Of a DNA stretch of 64,000 nucleotides, positions 32,163 through 42,990 are shown one piece after another; positions within the stretch are counted from its first letter, which is position 1, and every line of letters begins with the position of its first letter. A program made the translations under genes and the position numbers. Origin of the DNA: Limnanthes douglasii subsp. nivea (taxonomy: Eukaryota > Streptophyta > Magnoliopsida > Brassicales > Limnanthaceae); assembly GCA_036936605.1 (NCBI GenBank), contig JAUPFV010000001.1:117126771-117190770 (forward strand). Reading direction: 5' to 3'. The notes below the pieces were generated by a model. The model searched no databases and was not told the origin of the DNA. It saw nothing but the letters and a program-made list of their open reading frames with translations.

Positions 32163-33095
32163 ATCAGCAAATGATCAATAAGACATAAAGCTGATCCAGG
32201 TTAGGCTGGATACATTTCTCTTTTATTATGTAGCCTAGAAATTTCCCAGACTGGACCCCAAACACACATTTCTCTAGATTTAACTTCAAATTCACAGCCT
32301 CTAAGTTGGCAAACGTCTCTCGAAGGTCAGTTATGTGCAGATCTTCTTCCAAACTTTTAACCATCATGTCATATATATATATATATATACTTCGATGTTT
32401 CTGTCAATCTGATTAGCAAATATTTTGTTCACCAGCCTCTGATACGTAGCCCTAGCATTTTTTAATCCGAAGGGCATCACCTAATGGAAGTGGAGACCTC
32501 TATCTGTGATAAAAGTGGTGTGATCTTGATCCTTCAGATCTACTTGTATCTGATTATACCCTAAAAGGCATCCATGAAGGACTATAACTTATTTCCAGAT
32601 GTAGAATCTACTAGCTGATCTATCCTAGGGACTGGATAAAAATCCTTTGGTCAAGCCCTGTTGAGGTCAGCCAAATCAATACACTTACACCATTTTTCGT
32701 TCTTTTTCTTGACTAACACCGGATTGGCAGTCCATAGAGGATACTAGGACTCTTTAATATGTCACATCTTGGTCAGCCCATCTACTTCTTGAACAATCAC
32801 ATCTGCTTTTTCTTTGGAAAAAGATCTTCTTTTTTTATACAACATGTGCCACATCACAGCGGATAGACAACTTATGTGAAATAACATTTGCTAGTACTCC
32901 GGTTACATCACTATTGCACCATCCAAACACATGTTGATTGTTCTTTTTTAATTCCGGTGCCAACTTGGAACCAATCTTGACATTCTTTCCTTTTGCAAGG
33001 GAATGAGTTTCAACTAATTCAATGGGTATTATGACACTGGGAGCCTCCCTGCGGTCATCAATCTTACATTCCTCAGTAGAAGCCTCCAGTAACTT
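32163..33095 (-). pseudogene. RT first half of E3
   Basis: Leftwards from the stop at 33096: REAPSVIIPI, FGWCNSDVTGV-like lead, KESQYPLWTANPVLVKKKN, LNRA then stop, GYNQIQVDLKDQDHT, MPFGLKNARATYQRLVNKIF, then an AT repeat in place of the catalytic YIDD codons, and FLGYIIKEKCIQPNLDQLYV (32164-32367). It ends at the joint with gag at 32160. Confidence 0.8.
32371..32389. repeat. (AT)n microsatellite at the RT active-site codons
   Basis: Alternating AT for 19 bases exactly where sister copies encode YIDD (for example 16730-16745 in E1). It probably grew from a TATACATAGATG-like start. Confidence 0.7.
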
Positions 33096-33098
33096 TTA
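33096..33098 (-). promoter_or_regulatory. in-frame stop between protease and RT of E3 (TAA form)
   Basis: The minus strand reads AAA GAT TAA AAG TTA. It is the same position as in A, E0 and E1, but the stop is TAA and the next codon AAG. With other decay nearby (an upstream TAG at about 33111) this looks like a mutated version. Confidence 0.45.
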
Positions 33099-35376
33099 AT
33101 CTTTATTAATCTATACCACCCCTAACATTTTAGGAGCAAGAGTTGTTGCATAGCACTCCCTGACTATCTTCTGACTACTTTGGACAATGCCTACTTGCCC
33201 CTGAACCGCATACTTCAAACACTGATGGATTGTAGAGGCCACAACATGAATTCTGGATAGTTAAGACCTCCTAAAGATTGTGTTTTATGATGTGGGGCAA
33301 TCTACCACAACAAACAATACTCTTACCATCTTTTTAAAGGGCCCCTTGCCCAATAACACTTCTTCTTCAAATTCCATAATTACATCCGTAGAGCTCTTTG
33401 TGAAGCCCGCAATGATTTTGTTCGAACGTTTTATAACAGTCGGATTCCTCATTTGTTTGTAGGAGATTAAAATAGGATGTTTGCTAAACTGGTTGTGTCA
33501 ATCCCAATTCAGCGTATATCATTTCCCCCTATAGAAGATCCTATGACCACCGCATCCTCGTGAGGCCCATTAATATCCCTCAAGTCATATTCATCAAATA
33601 CTATGAACAGGAATAGAGACTGGCATTGATGGGAAGATATTCCACCTTCTAACTGGGTAGCCAAATTATGGACATGCCTCTTCGTTGATGAAGTGGTAGG
33701 TGCAGTTAAAGTATCTCCTCCAAAGATAGTTAATGATTCGAAGAAGTTGATCAGCCCGGATACTGTCCTAGTTTACTCTGTTATCACTCTCACCTTATTC
33801 TGAGTTATCTGGATCTATATACTCAGATTCCACATCAAACCTTTCAAAGATCACCATTGCAACTTCTTGGGAAGATGTTCCAGGATTGTTTGAAGGACCC
33901 GTCCGAGGACCATTTTCGGGTTTGTTTCCCCTTTATCTTTTAACGTACGCCCCAGTTTTCCCCCCTCAATAAGGTTTTGGACTTCTTGTTTCGAAACTAT
34001 GCAGTCATGAGTATTATGGCCTATATCATTGTGATATTGGCAAAAATAAGTATTTCAGTTTTCTCTAGTCGACTGCAATGCCGCCGACTTTTGAAAGTGT
34101 ACTTCATCCTTAGTTTATCAAAGATTGTAGCCACATTTTCTCTCAACTCTACAAACCACTCAGGGTGGACCCAAGGACCCCTCTTACTTCTTGATTGTTG
34201 GCTCTGGGTCTGGTTCTGGTTGGATTGATTTTGCTTGGATCAGTTAGATCCTTGTCCGGTCTCATTTGCCCTATAGCCGGATTGGTTAGTGGCTAAATGA
34301 GTTGTTGTGGTGGACCTCACCGGAAGGTTCACCCTCGTTTTCTTTGTTTCTTCCATATTAATTTGCTTTCCCACTTGGTTTAATAAGCACCCAAGGTCAT
34401 TGCTTTAAGGATTCCTAAGAGAAGTAATTGCCACTTGCTCAAAGCAGTCTGCTAATCCATTTTTTGTATTCACGAAACGACTTATGTAATATTTCAAACA
34501 CTCGTTTAGTGCTTGTGCACTATGGATAATGGTATCCCCATTACCCTTTAGTTCGTTACTCCCAAAAAATTTCCTCCGGAAGGTAACCCAAAATGTATCA
34601 AAGTTTGTAATACATCTTTGAGGCAAGCTGTTGTACCATTTAAGAGCACTCCCTGTAAATGTTTGGGAGAAAGCTCTACATAAGAGCTTGTCATCGTCAT
34701 CAAAATTCATCATAAAGTTTTTGAATTGCTCCAAATGGTTGTCTGGATCCCGACTTCCATCATATTTCTCCATTTTAGAGCTATCAAACCTTTTAGGATG
34801 GTGTCCGGATAGTATTTTCCCAGAGAAAGGTGGCTGCCTCCAGTTTTTATTGCGACTAAAAATAATATCTTCTTTATGAGTTGTAAAAATACCTGGTTCG
34901 GACTGAAAGGCAAAAAGATCTATCAACAACTGATAAACATGCTTATGGGATGATCATTTTCCATGATGTCTTTTGAGCCTACCATGTCTGTCCCTCTTTC
35001 TTGAGTGCTTTTTGGTTAACTTTATCTTTTTTTTGGATCTCCCCTCATCACTGCTTGAGGACAAAGATTCTTCAAGCTCTGCCTCATTTGAAGAGATGCT
35101 AGAGGACTCAGATCCAGAACTTTCAACAGGCTTAGAGTGGTGTGTCTTCTTTGAACTGAGGTGAGTCTTTAAGGATGCCTTATTCTCCCCAGGGTTGTTA
35201 GTATGGTGAAGTACTGACGCTCCAGATTTCTCCTTGATACCTTTCTCTGCTTGTTTTATGGCCCTTAGCGCCTCTATTTCAGTCATCAGCTGGTCTCTCT
35301 CCTTGATGGTATATTCTTTATTTTCCTTCGTCGTTTACACCTCAAGAGGTGGAGTATTTTTCCCATTCGGATCCAC
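33099..35376 (-). pseudogene. gag-protease of E3
   Basis: The start codon is changed: GTG at 35374-35376 stands where E0 and E1 have ATG (GTG GAT CCG AAT). Pieces: 34954-35286 (charged N-terminus), 34405-34929 (gag, FDSSKMEKYDGSRDPDNHLE, FSQTFTGSALKWYNSLPQRC), a deletion near 34410, linker and knuckle region 33970-34300, and protease 33100-33540 where DTG has become DTT. It cannot act. Confidence 0.85.
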
Positions 35377-35418
35377 CCGAACTGTTTTTCTCACTGGTTT
35401 CGAATGTAAAATTCAGGC

Positions 35419-35925
35419 AAAAATTGACAATAAAAAATTGATGAGCGTTTGTTCCACAACCAGTGAGTATATCTCATTTAAATCGACACCCTCGTTTTGC
35501 GTAAAGTCCTTAGCCGCGTGTATAGCCTTAATTTGTGTAACTCAATACTAGGAACACCTGGATATTTCTTGAATATTTATTTACTCCACACTAGCTTCTT
35601 ACCCTTCGCCTGCTTCACTAGAATACATGCGTTAATCTTATTGAGATGTCTCAGTTCTTTTTTCATAATCACGAGCTCTTTTGTTTGTCACTGCTCTTGC
35701 TGGTATCATGATATGTTTCGGTTCAAGAAAATATCTTTATATTTTAATCTATAAAGCATAAAAAATTACACTAGCAAAATCATACCTTTGCGGTTATTTG
35801 ATTGATCTCTGTGCTTTATCCCTAGCTAATTCATAACTGGCAAGATCATGTTTCTCTTTCAACTGATCATCTGAAGGCCCTAGAACACTACAACCTAAGT
35901 CAACATCGTACTCGAATAAGACTGT
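35419..35925 (-). pseudogene. copia RT N-terminus and preceding link
   Basis: Minus strand in mixed frames: YELARDKAQRSIK then stop then PQRYDFAS (the link motif YNLARDR...PPxRYGF), MKKELRHLNKINACILVKQA, KGKKLVWSK, IFKKYPGVPSIE, FTQNEGVDLNEIYS. These match the copia RT opening (KWIFKKK..., GFTQKEGIDYNEIFSPVV). Frames change at least twice. The rest of RT is missing because E3 begins at 35418. Confidence 0.8.
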
Positions 35926-36608
35926 TAGCGGTCCGGTTTGGTCTGGTTTTGACAAAACTGGACCAGACTAAGCTTATCGGTTCGGACCAGAACTGACCGT
36001 TAAGCTTTCGGTTCCAGTTTTTGGAACCAGACCGTAACTCTAAGTTTTTGGTTCAATTTGGTACGATTCAGGTTCGGTTTCGGTTCGCTCCGATTTCGAT
36101 TCGGTCTGGGTTTGGTCTAGTGCATTTTGGTATGGTCCATTTTGGTCTGGTTTGGTCCATTATTAAAAAAAATACAATTATAATTTGATTTTCAAATTTT
36201 TTTTACTTAAATAAATGATATAAAAAATAAAGTTTAGTAGTTAATCTTTGATTTTTTCAATCGGTCCTTACCTAATAATTTTGCAATATAATATATATAA
36301 ATTATATTTTTTTAAACACAATTGGCGCGAACGGTTCTATCGGTTTAGTTCTATATCGGTTTTACTGGTTTATAAGTTTTATTGTTTCGGTTTCGTATCA
36401 CTTTTTTGGTTTTATCGGTTTTGTTCCTAATCGGTATACTGGTTTTTCAGTTTTATCGATTTGGTTCCGATTTGGTTTTATCATTTTGGTTCCTTATCAG
36501 TTTCAGTTTTTAGAATGGAACCGATAACCAAATTGTTAAGGTTCAATCTGATTCTTACCAATTCGTTTCCGGTGCGGTTCTTGGTTCTCTAGAACCATTA
36601 ACAACCAT
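35926..36608. mobile_element. GGTTCGGTTT-rich insertion, possible non-autonomous hAT-like element
   Basis: About 680 bp rich in GGTTYGGTTY on the plus strand. Both ends carry a similar inverted sequence (TGTTAGCGGTCC at left, TGTTAATGGTTC as the complement of the right end). It interrupts the copia link region. I found no convincing target duplicate. Elements of this look in plants are often hAT-derived, but this is only by resemblance. Confidence 0.45.
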
Positions 36609-36801
36609 ATACGATCCGAAGCGAAACAAGGTCCAAAATATTTTTCGATATAAACGTCTCCAACTTGGTTTTATCGATCGAGTCCATCATCAACATCACA
36701 TCTCTTCCTGGAAGAACTAGGTTCAGACTCCACTATATTATTCAATGGCATGTCCTCCTCATTGAAAACCATGTTCATGTTTATCAAAGCATTATGACGT
36801 C
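36609..36801 (-). pseudogene. copia integrase-RT link fragment
   Basis: The minus strand encodes NMVFNEEDMPLNNIVESEPS and SRKRCDVDDGLDR, matching the copia link that follows YRLW (SRDVVFNEE...). It continues the reading of 37135 onward once the 328-bp insertion is left out. Confidence 0.7.
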
Positions 36802-37129
36802 TGATGAGTCTGATTACCTGAATCGTTAAATTATTTAGTAAATGAGAAAAGTAAAGTTTCTAGAGAGAGAATTTGATTCTAGAGAGAGAAAATCAGAGTA
36901 CTCAAATGTTCTAACTAAAAAATCCAACCCCTTTATTAGATCAGCTTTGGCCCTTATATAGAGGCGCAAGGACTTAGAATACAACTGAAAACGGTTACAT
37001 AAAAGCACTTATTACACGTTAGTCTCTAACTAAATACATAAATCTAAATTTCTCATCTAACTTTACAACCTGTTATATAAAGTTTTATTATTTACATTTT
37101 AGTCCTCAAAGTTCCACTTTTTTTTATCA
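36802..37129 (-). mobile_element. solo LTR inserted in copia pol
   Basis: 328 bp starting TGATGAGTCTG and ending TTTATCA (TG...CA), flanked by ACGTC at 36797-36801 and 37130-37134. Leaving it and one ACGTC out restores the copia reading from YRLWFFKPRR into NMVFNEEDM. The minus strand has CTATATAAGG near 36953-36962, a likely TATA box. The terminal 12 bases match the outer end of the LTR of element A (TGATGAGTCTGA), but the rest differs. Strand is inferred from the TATA box. Confidence 0.75.
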
Positions 37130-37134
37130 ACGTC

Positions 37135-37600
37135 TAGGTTTAAAGAACCACAACCTATACTCTTTCACTCCTTCCAGATAGCCGAGAAATAAACATTTGA
37201 GATTTTTTGGCCTATGCTTATCTTGTTTTACATGTGCGTGGGCATCACATCTGAAAACTCCCAAATGTCCAACTTAGGTTTTTCTCCATATCATGCCTCT
37301 TAAGAGAAAAGAAACTTAAGTATTATAGATGGAATCTTGTTGACGATACATGCAGCTGTCGTTACGACTTCACTCTATAGCCTTCGATAAATTCATTTGT
37401 ATCAAATACACATCTAACCCATTCCAGAAGGGTTTCATTTATTTTTTCAACAATCTTATAATGTTAGAGAGTCCCACTTACGGATGGATGTCAAACAATG
37501 CCAATATTTTCACAGTAGTTAGTGAACTCCTTGTTCACATATTTCAAGCCATTATCAGTCCAAAGCTTCTTCAATATTTTTTCTGGTTTGATTCCCTATC
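37135..37600 (-). pseudogene. copia integrase core and C-terminus
   Basis: The minus strand encodes KKLWTDNGLKYVNKEFTNYC (second catalytic Asp, 37530-37580), NIGIV then stop then HPSVSG, INETLLEWVRCVF, and finally the C-terminal CLFLGYLEGVKEYRLWFFKP (37135-37200). The copia pattern is LRTDNGLEF...GIVRH...FLGYxxGVKGYRLW. Stops and frame changes are present. Confidence 0.8.
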
Positions 37601-37829
37601 AGATTTTCTTAGTATACTCTTTAAATACCTCTCGTAAAACTTTATCACTTACACTTACTATGAGGGCACTATGAGCTCTAGAAAGTACAACGACATCAAC
37701 CTATGTAGACTCATCGTGGATAGCAACATCCAATCGCTTCTGTACTAGGTAAGACTTAACCTTAATTCTCGAATGATTGAAATCTTTAGATCCATTGAAT
37801 GTGTCTAGGCTAATCTTCATGAAACTCAT
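37601..37829 (-). pseudogene. copia gag N-terminus
   Basis: ATG at 37827-37829. MSFMKISLDTFNGSKDFNHS, then YLVQKRLDVAIHDES, SRAHSALIVSVSDKVLREVF. This is the copia gag start (KFDGTNFxxWR...LSDKVLREVxxE). It runs into integrase near 37600 through a deletion. Confidence 0.7.
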
Positions 37830-38883
37830 ATTTTGTGGTTTTTTGGGTTTTCATACGGGATCTACTTCTCTAAGCTTCAGATCGGCAATCGATCAACTTC
37901 TTCTATTGTTACTCAACAATCACTGCACTATTTATTGAGAAAACCATCGTCCGATTGCGGTAAGAACCGATGTGTCAATTAACAAATATTTAGAAGAATC
38001 TTTTTTACCGTACTCAAGACGAGAAACAGTTAAAATAAAGCATAAAAAAACCAAGCACACAAAGTAAATTTAATGTGGTTTGGATTGTGAAAAAATTCGA
38101 CATCCACATGTAATGAACACTCTTTTTATAAATAAGAAGGTTACATAAAGACTCTCAAACATAAATGACTCAATTTATATTTATAGAAAAAGTTGTTGTG
38201 ATTCACAAAACCCTCTCTTTAGTGTTTATCTCTAACCTCACTTATCTCTCAAATGACCTAGAGCCATTTTTTGTTTTAAGAAATATGTTGTTCTAGTAAT
38301 CGCATCACACACTGCATAACAATATCTTCTTCTATTTAAAGGTTTAATTCTTCAACATATGCTCCAGGATAGAGTACATTAACCAACAGTTGTGATAACT
38401 CATAATCCCTTAATAAGGAAACCTCATAAATAAACCTAATTAATATAAAAGACTCAATTAATATGAAATCTAATTAATATCGAAAGACCAAAATATAATG
38501 CCCAGTTAATATAGGAGACCTAGCAAATAGAAGACTCCGCTTTAGTTCAGTTGTGGTGCTAGATTTCAGCTCAGGCTACTTCGGATCAACTTGCTTCGTA
38601 CTAGCCTACCTCGGCTCAGCACAATATTCTTCGACATAAATGGTCACCAGTCTTGTAAGCTTGTCTCAACCCTTAGGATTCAACAGACGTGTCTGCCAAT
38701 CAGTCATGGCTCAAGCTTCACCTAGAGAGTTTCAATAGTTCTTTCCTAACACATGTTACGTCGTATCTAACTATACTCGTGTATTCCTTCGGAAATACTT
38801 ATTTTAACAAGTTACTTCTAGCCTTACCCTAACAATTAGTATGACATAAGTATAATATTTCTCGTCATTCATTTATTTTATAG
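37830..38883. other. unassigned sequence right of copia element 1
   Basis: By position it should hold a leader and 5' LTR of copia element 1, but I find no clear PBS or LTR ends. AT-rich, with repeated TTAATAT motifs at 38440-38510. No gene recognised. Confidence 0.4.
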
Positions 38884-39033
38884 CTTATAATCCATGGAAA
38901 AATTTCAACTTAAGAAAACCTTATAAGTTGGGGATTAAATTCCTCTACATATTGTGTTTTGTGCAACTCTTATGTCGAATCTATCAACCATATCTTCTAT
39001 GGTTGTTGTTTCACTCAAAGTATTTGGGTTTAA
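38884..39033 (+). pseudogene. LINE ORF2 zinc-finger (zf-RVT) remnant
   Basis: One plus-strand frame with a single internal stop reads IIHGKIST, stop, ENLISWGLNSSTYCVLCNSY, VESINHIFYGCCFTQSIW. The pattern W..HG...T.......CVLC....ES..H.F..C.....IW is the zinc-binding region near the end of plant LINE ORF2. It is unlike the LINE at 61917-62100 in DNA sequence, so it is another, older insertion. Confidence 0.7.
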
Positions 39034-39869
39034 GCCAACTCCAAACTATGGTCACATTAAACGACTCTAATTGGCCTTCCTGAATTAGAAAGGCGTCAAA
39101 CTGGATTTCATTTTGAAGCCTTCATATTTGGAACTCTTACTTTAGTGCAGTAATATACCACGTCTAGTGGGGACGAAATACATAAGTTTTTTTGTTCCCT
39201 TCCTGCACTTGTCTCAGCGGTTTTGCACTGCATGTTTTTTTTTACCTTTGGGGCAGATTCCTTGGTCCCAAAATTTTCTGAACAATATAATATCTACATG
39301 AATTCTAGCTTACTAGTATTGTTTTCAGTCACCTCCCTATCATGTTGTGGTTAGAAATGTTGATTGTTGGATTTAGTGGACCTACTAGCATACTCGTTAT
39401 GTGTTGTTCATGTTCCAACGTATACATGAGGTTTATATGACCATTTTGTTGGTGCTCATATTTATCTTTTGAATTTTATATATCGTTGCCTATTAGTCTA
39501 ATCTTGGATTCATCTAATTTTTGGAATATGCTTCAAGTAACTATTAAAAGAAATCAATTTATTTAATATATTAAAAAATATAAAGAAATTATATATTTAA
39601 ATTCATTGATAATAAAATATAAGCAATAAAATATATATGATGGGACCTGTTTAGTACAAATTTAATTTAATAGATAAAATATTTATAAAAATGTAAGAAA
39701 GCATATTATCTAAAAAATTAGTAAAGTTTTATAAAATTAAGTTCATATATATATATATATAATTTTTATTTTATTATCGGTGTTTGTACAATTTTATATT
39801 TCTGAGATCAAATAAACTTCATATATTTAAATTCATAAATAATAAAATCCAAATATGGTGTGATAAAAT
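39034..39869. other. AT-rich non-coding sequence
   Basis: Possibly a LINE 3' end in the first few hundred bases, otherwise very AT-rich with an (AT)n tract near 39740-39760. I see no gene. Confidence 0.4.
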
Positions 39870-40523
39870 TGTTAGAAATATCATATTTCTAATTAAATTT
39901 AAAACATCTATAAGCTAGAATCATGTTATAATAATGCAAAAAATGTTTAGAGGATCATGATGTCAATTTTAGTTTTTATGAATTTTTTTTTGATGATTTT
40001 GATGGTGTCCTTATGATATCTTGATATTGGTTATTGATATCTTCTTTGAGATAATAACAAAATCTCTCTTGTAATTGATTCTGAAAGATAAATCAACAAT
40101 CTTCTATGTATTTTTCACCAAATGAAAAAAACATTTTTTATAATTTGAAAGTATAAAAAAATTAATTAAGAAAATATAATATTATGTTGCTAGTTTTAAA
40201 TAATATAAATTATAAATTCAAATTTTGAACCTACAATCCTCACTTTATTAAATTATCACTCTTAGGGTTCATAACCACAGATTTAATTTGTCCTAAAAAA
40301 ATAATTTCAAAATTTTCTTTTTTGTTTATGTTGTTTATTTATGAATCCAATCATTAACATTATTTGGAATAAACCTAGTATCTATATAATCACATTTATG
40401 ATACATATTTTATCTATTAGTTTGTTACCTTATATATGATTACTTTTATCGGACTAATATTTACGATAATCCTAGACATTGATTAAACATATGACGGTCC
40501 ATATTAATGAAGAAATTCTAACA
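39870..40523 (-). repeat. 3' LTR of copia element 2
   Basis: 654 bp with inverted ends TGTTAGAA (39870) and TTCTAACA (40523). On the minus strand the purine-rich AAAGTGAGAGAT lies directly before TGTTAG, as a PPT. ATATATAAGG on the minus strand near 40429-40438 is a likely TATA box. The copia RNase H ends just to the right. Confidence 0.7.
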
Positions 40524-40539
40524 ATCTCTCACTTTGATC

Positions 40540-42060
40540 ATCATATGCTACTATAGGATGCATCCACTAAATAAATATTATTAATTTCTATCTTTCACAC
40601 AAATACACTTAAAAATCTTGTATATAACCACTAACGACATAGAACTAAGGTCATCATCAATACATTAAAAGACACAAATAGATGCATCACTAATCACAAC
40701 ATTGTAAAAGTCAAACGCATGGATCTATCATGTTGTGGAACGTAAGAATAATATGGAATATAAAGTTATACATTTATTCTTAACTAATCCATGATTCGTA
40801 GTCTCGTGACAAAATTTTGTAGCCAAAGTGCCTGGATGGATGCCTCGAAAGAAGCAATAAAATCTACCAAGATGCAATAAGTGTTTGTTTTATACTTCTC
40901 CAAGATATTTCACCTTCCATTAATAATATGATACATGAGGTTGAACAAATACAATCCGCACATCTCAGAAAATTGAGTCGAAATACCCTACGATCTCCAG
41001 TTAATCTGAGTTCATCTATGTTAATCTGTGATGTTTTATATCATGCAAATACCGAAGAAATACTTTGACTTCTCTCCAATGTGCTATCCCCTGATTACTT
41101 ATATATATCTCTAATACAACGAAAAATAAATAAATTTATGGTCATGTACAAACTTGAGAATATATTAGACTTCCAGCAGCCTAAGCATATGGAACCTTTT
41201 GTATTTTTTAATCTCCAGTTTCGTTTTTGGACATTTCTTAAGGCTAAACTTTTCAGTGTTTGAGATAGAAGTTTTATTTCCTTTATTGTTAGACATCCTA
41301 TAACGTTGTAACATACTCTTGTTATACACATTTTACAATAAAATTAAAATTTCACATGTTCGATTTTATAAATTTGAATTCCTAACACAAAAGATGCATC
41401 ACCAAGATCTTTCATATCAAATTTATCTCAAAATAAGTTATTGGTCGCATGAAAAAAATCTTTATCGTTTGTGGCCAATAATATGTCATTTACATACAAC
41501 ACTAAAAATATGATTTCACTCACACTCAACTTTTGATTCACACAATCCTCTATCGAATTTATCTTAAAACCAAATGAGACAATAACTTAAAAAAATGTTG
41601 TACCACTGTCGAGAAACTTTCTTAAGTCCATAAATAGATTTATTTAGTTTACATACCATCAAATCTGGGTCAGTGAAGACAAAGTTTTAATGTTGCACCA
41701 TATAGATCGTTTCTTTAATATCGTAATTAAGAAAATAGGTTTTTGCATACATTTGATGGATCCCAATATCAAAATATACAACTAATATCATGATTGTCTT
41801 AAAAGAATCATTCAATAATATTGGAGAAAATGTTTATTTAAAGTCAATCCCTGCATGTTGAGTAATACACTTAGCCACAAGTCGCGCTTTATATATTTCC
41901 ATATTATCCTTAGAATCCTCATTTGTTTTAAAAATACATTTACAACCAATAAGTTTCTTTTTTCAGTTAAGTGGAAAATCTCTCACACCGCATTATCTTT
42001 AATCGATTTAAACTCTTCATCTATTATGTTAATCCACAACTGGGAATCATAAATTTGTAT
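40540..42060 (-). pseudogene. copia element 2 RT and RNase H
   Basis: Minus strand, many stops and shifts but clear motifs: IFKTNEDSKDNMEIYKARLV, TFSPIL.NDSFKTIMI, IHQMYAKTYFLN, VCKLNKSIYGLKKVSRQWY (about 41600-41660), the YVDD region (VVCK then stop then HIIGHK, decayed), FDMKDLGDASFVLGI (about 41365-41410), CPKNELEIKK, then RNase H with SNQGIAHWREVKVFLRYLHD (41035-41095), ISWRSIKQTLIAS and EASIQALWLQNFV (40800-40880). This is the normal Ty1/copia RT-RNase H order. Confidence 0.8.
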
Positions 42061-42109
42061 TGCTCCAAAAACACTTAAAGGTGTATCGTTCTTCCTTTCT
42101 CTAGTAGAT

Positions 42110-42990
42110 CGCTGCAAAGGAACAATTTCTTTAGTTTTACTTGACTTTCTTAAGGAGATGGAGTTTGATTTTCTTAAATAACTTTATTTTTATCCACTGG
42201 AACCACTTTATCTTGTTCATTTTGAACAATGTACTCAAGTGGAAGACCAATATCATTTAAAGTATTTATATGTTCTAATGAATCTGAAGTGGTGATTGGC
42301 CTGCTAAATACCAAATCAGTATTCAATATCAGAGTATCATTGTTAAAAATCTTCATGAATCTTTATCGGTTCTTCCTTAAAATAAATTATTATTACTAAA
42401 TAATTTTCTCTCAAACTCTATATCCTCAAATAACTTTGTTTTTTATGTCTTAAATATGTTTTTATTCGCAGATCATAAAAATTTAAACCCATATTGTGCT
42501 CAGGATATCCAATATAATAAATACTAACCATTTTGGGGTTTGATTTATTTTCATAGACTTATAAGGCTTTGCTTCAGGTGGGAATTACCAAACATTCATA
42601 CAATATCTTAGTAGTTTCTTTTGTTGGAACTTTATTAAGAAGATGGGTTTCATATTTTATTGTTTCTTCCTAGAGTGATATAGTTAATGTAGAATGACTA
42701 ATCATACTCATTACCAGATCTTTCAATGTACGAATTTTTCATTCAGATACTTCATTCATGTTGGGTGAACACAACATCTTATATTAAAGGATTGTGTTAC
42801 ACTCCTCTATGAACTTTACAAATGGTCAATGGCGTTGTTCACCCAAACCATCGTATCTCTCGTAGTATGTTGTAGTGATGTTTTGTATATTAAGGGATTA
42901 TGCTACACTTATCTATACACAAGGATAATGTACTTGTATATGTATGAGTTTGAGAAAAAATAATGTTGATCCTCTTAATCGACTTAATTA
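42110..42990 (-). pseudogene. copia element 2 integrase
   Basis: Minus strand from about 42960 down: YYERYDGLGEQRH, stop, PFVKFIEECNTIL, SPNMNEVSEKIRTLKDLVMS, MISHSTLT, THLLNKVPTKETTKILYE, VSIYYIGYPEHNMGLNFYDL. This fits copia integrase (GGEYYGRYDGSGEQ...SPxMNGVAERRNRTLKDMVRSM...LNRVPTK...GY.E...GYRFY). The part right of 42775 is the left end of the tandem unit and so recurs at 48217, 53659 and 59101. Confidence 0.8.

Larger units (their letters stand above)
24754..35418 (-). mobile_element. Element E3: gypsy element of the E family, 5' end lost
   Basis: Minus-strand order from the right: gag-protease (33099-35376), RT first half (32163-33095), a second gag fragment (31130-32160), RT second half to aRNH (29601-31117), integrase (28550-29600), plus-strand antisense ORF (25204-28006), LTR 24754-25113. 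The right end breaks at about 35418, before the PBS, and joins copia DNA. The repeated gag and RT pieces show an internal duplication or a recombination between two copies. Confidence 0.8.
35419..37829 (-). mobile_element. Copia element 1, minus strand, fragmentary
   Basis: Ty1/copia order on the minus strand: gag N-terminus (about 37600-37829), integrase (37135-37600), integrase-RT link (36609-36801), RT start (35419-35925). Two later insertions interrupt it, at 35926-36608 and 36802-37129. Gag is joined directly to the integrase core, so protease and the integrase N-terminus are deleted. The left end is cut by E3. No LTR can be assigned. Confidence 0.75.

Noticed and set aside
37830..38883. 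5' LTR of copia element 1
   Set aside because: Position fits, but no TG...CA ends, PBS or second copy could be found.
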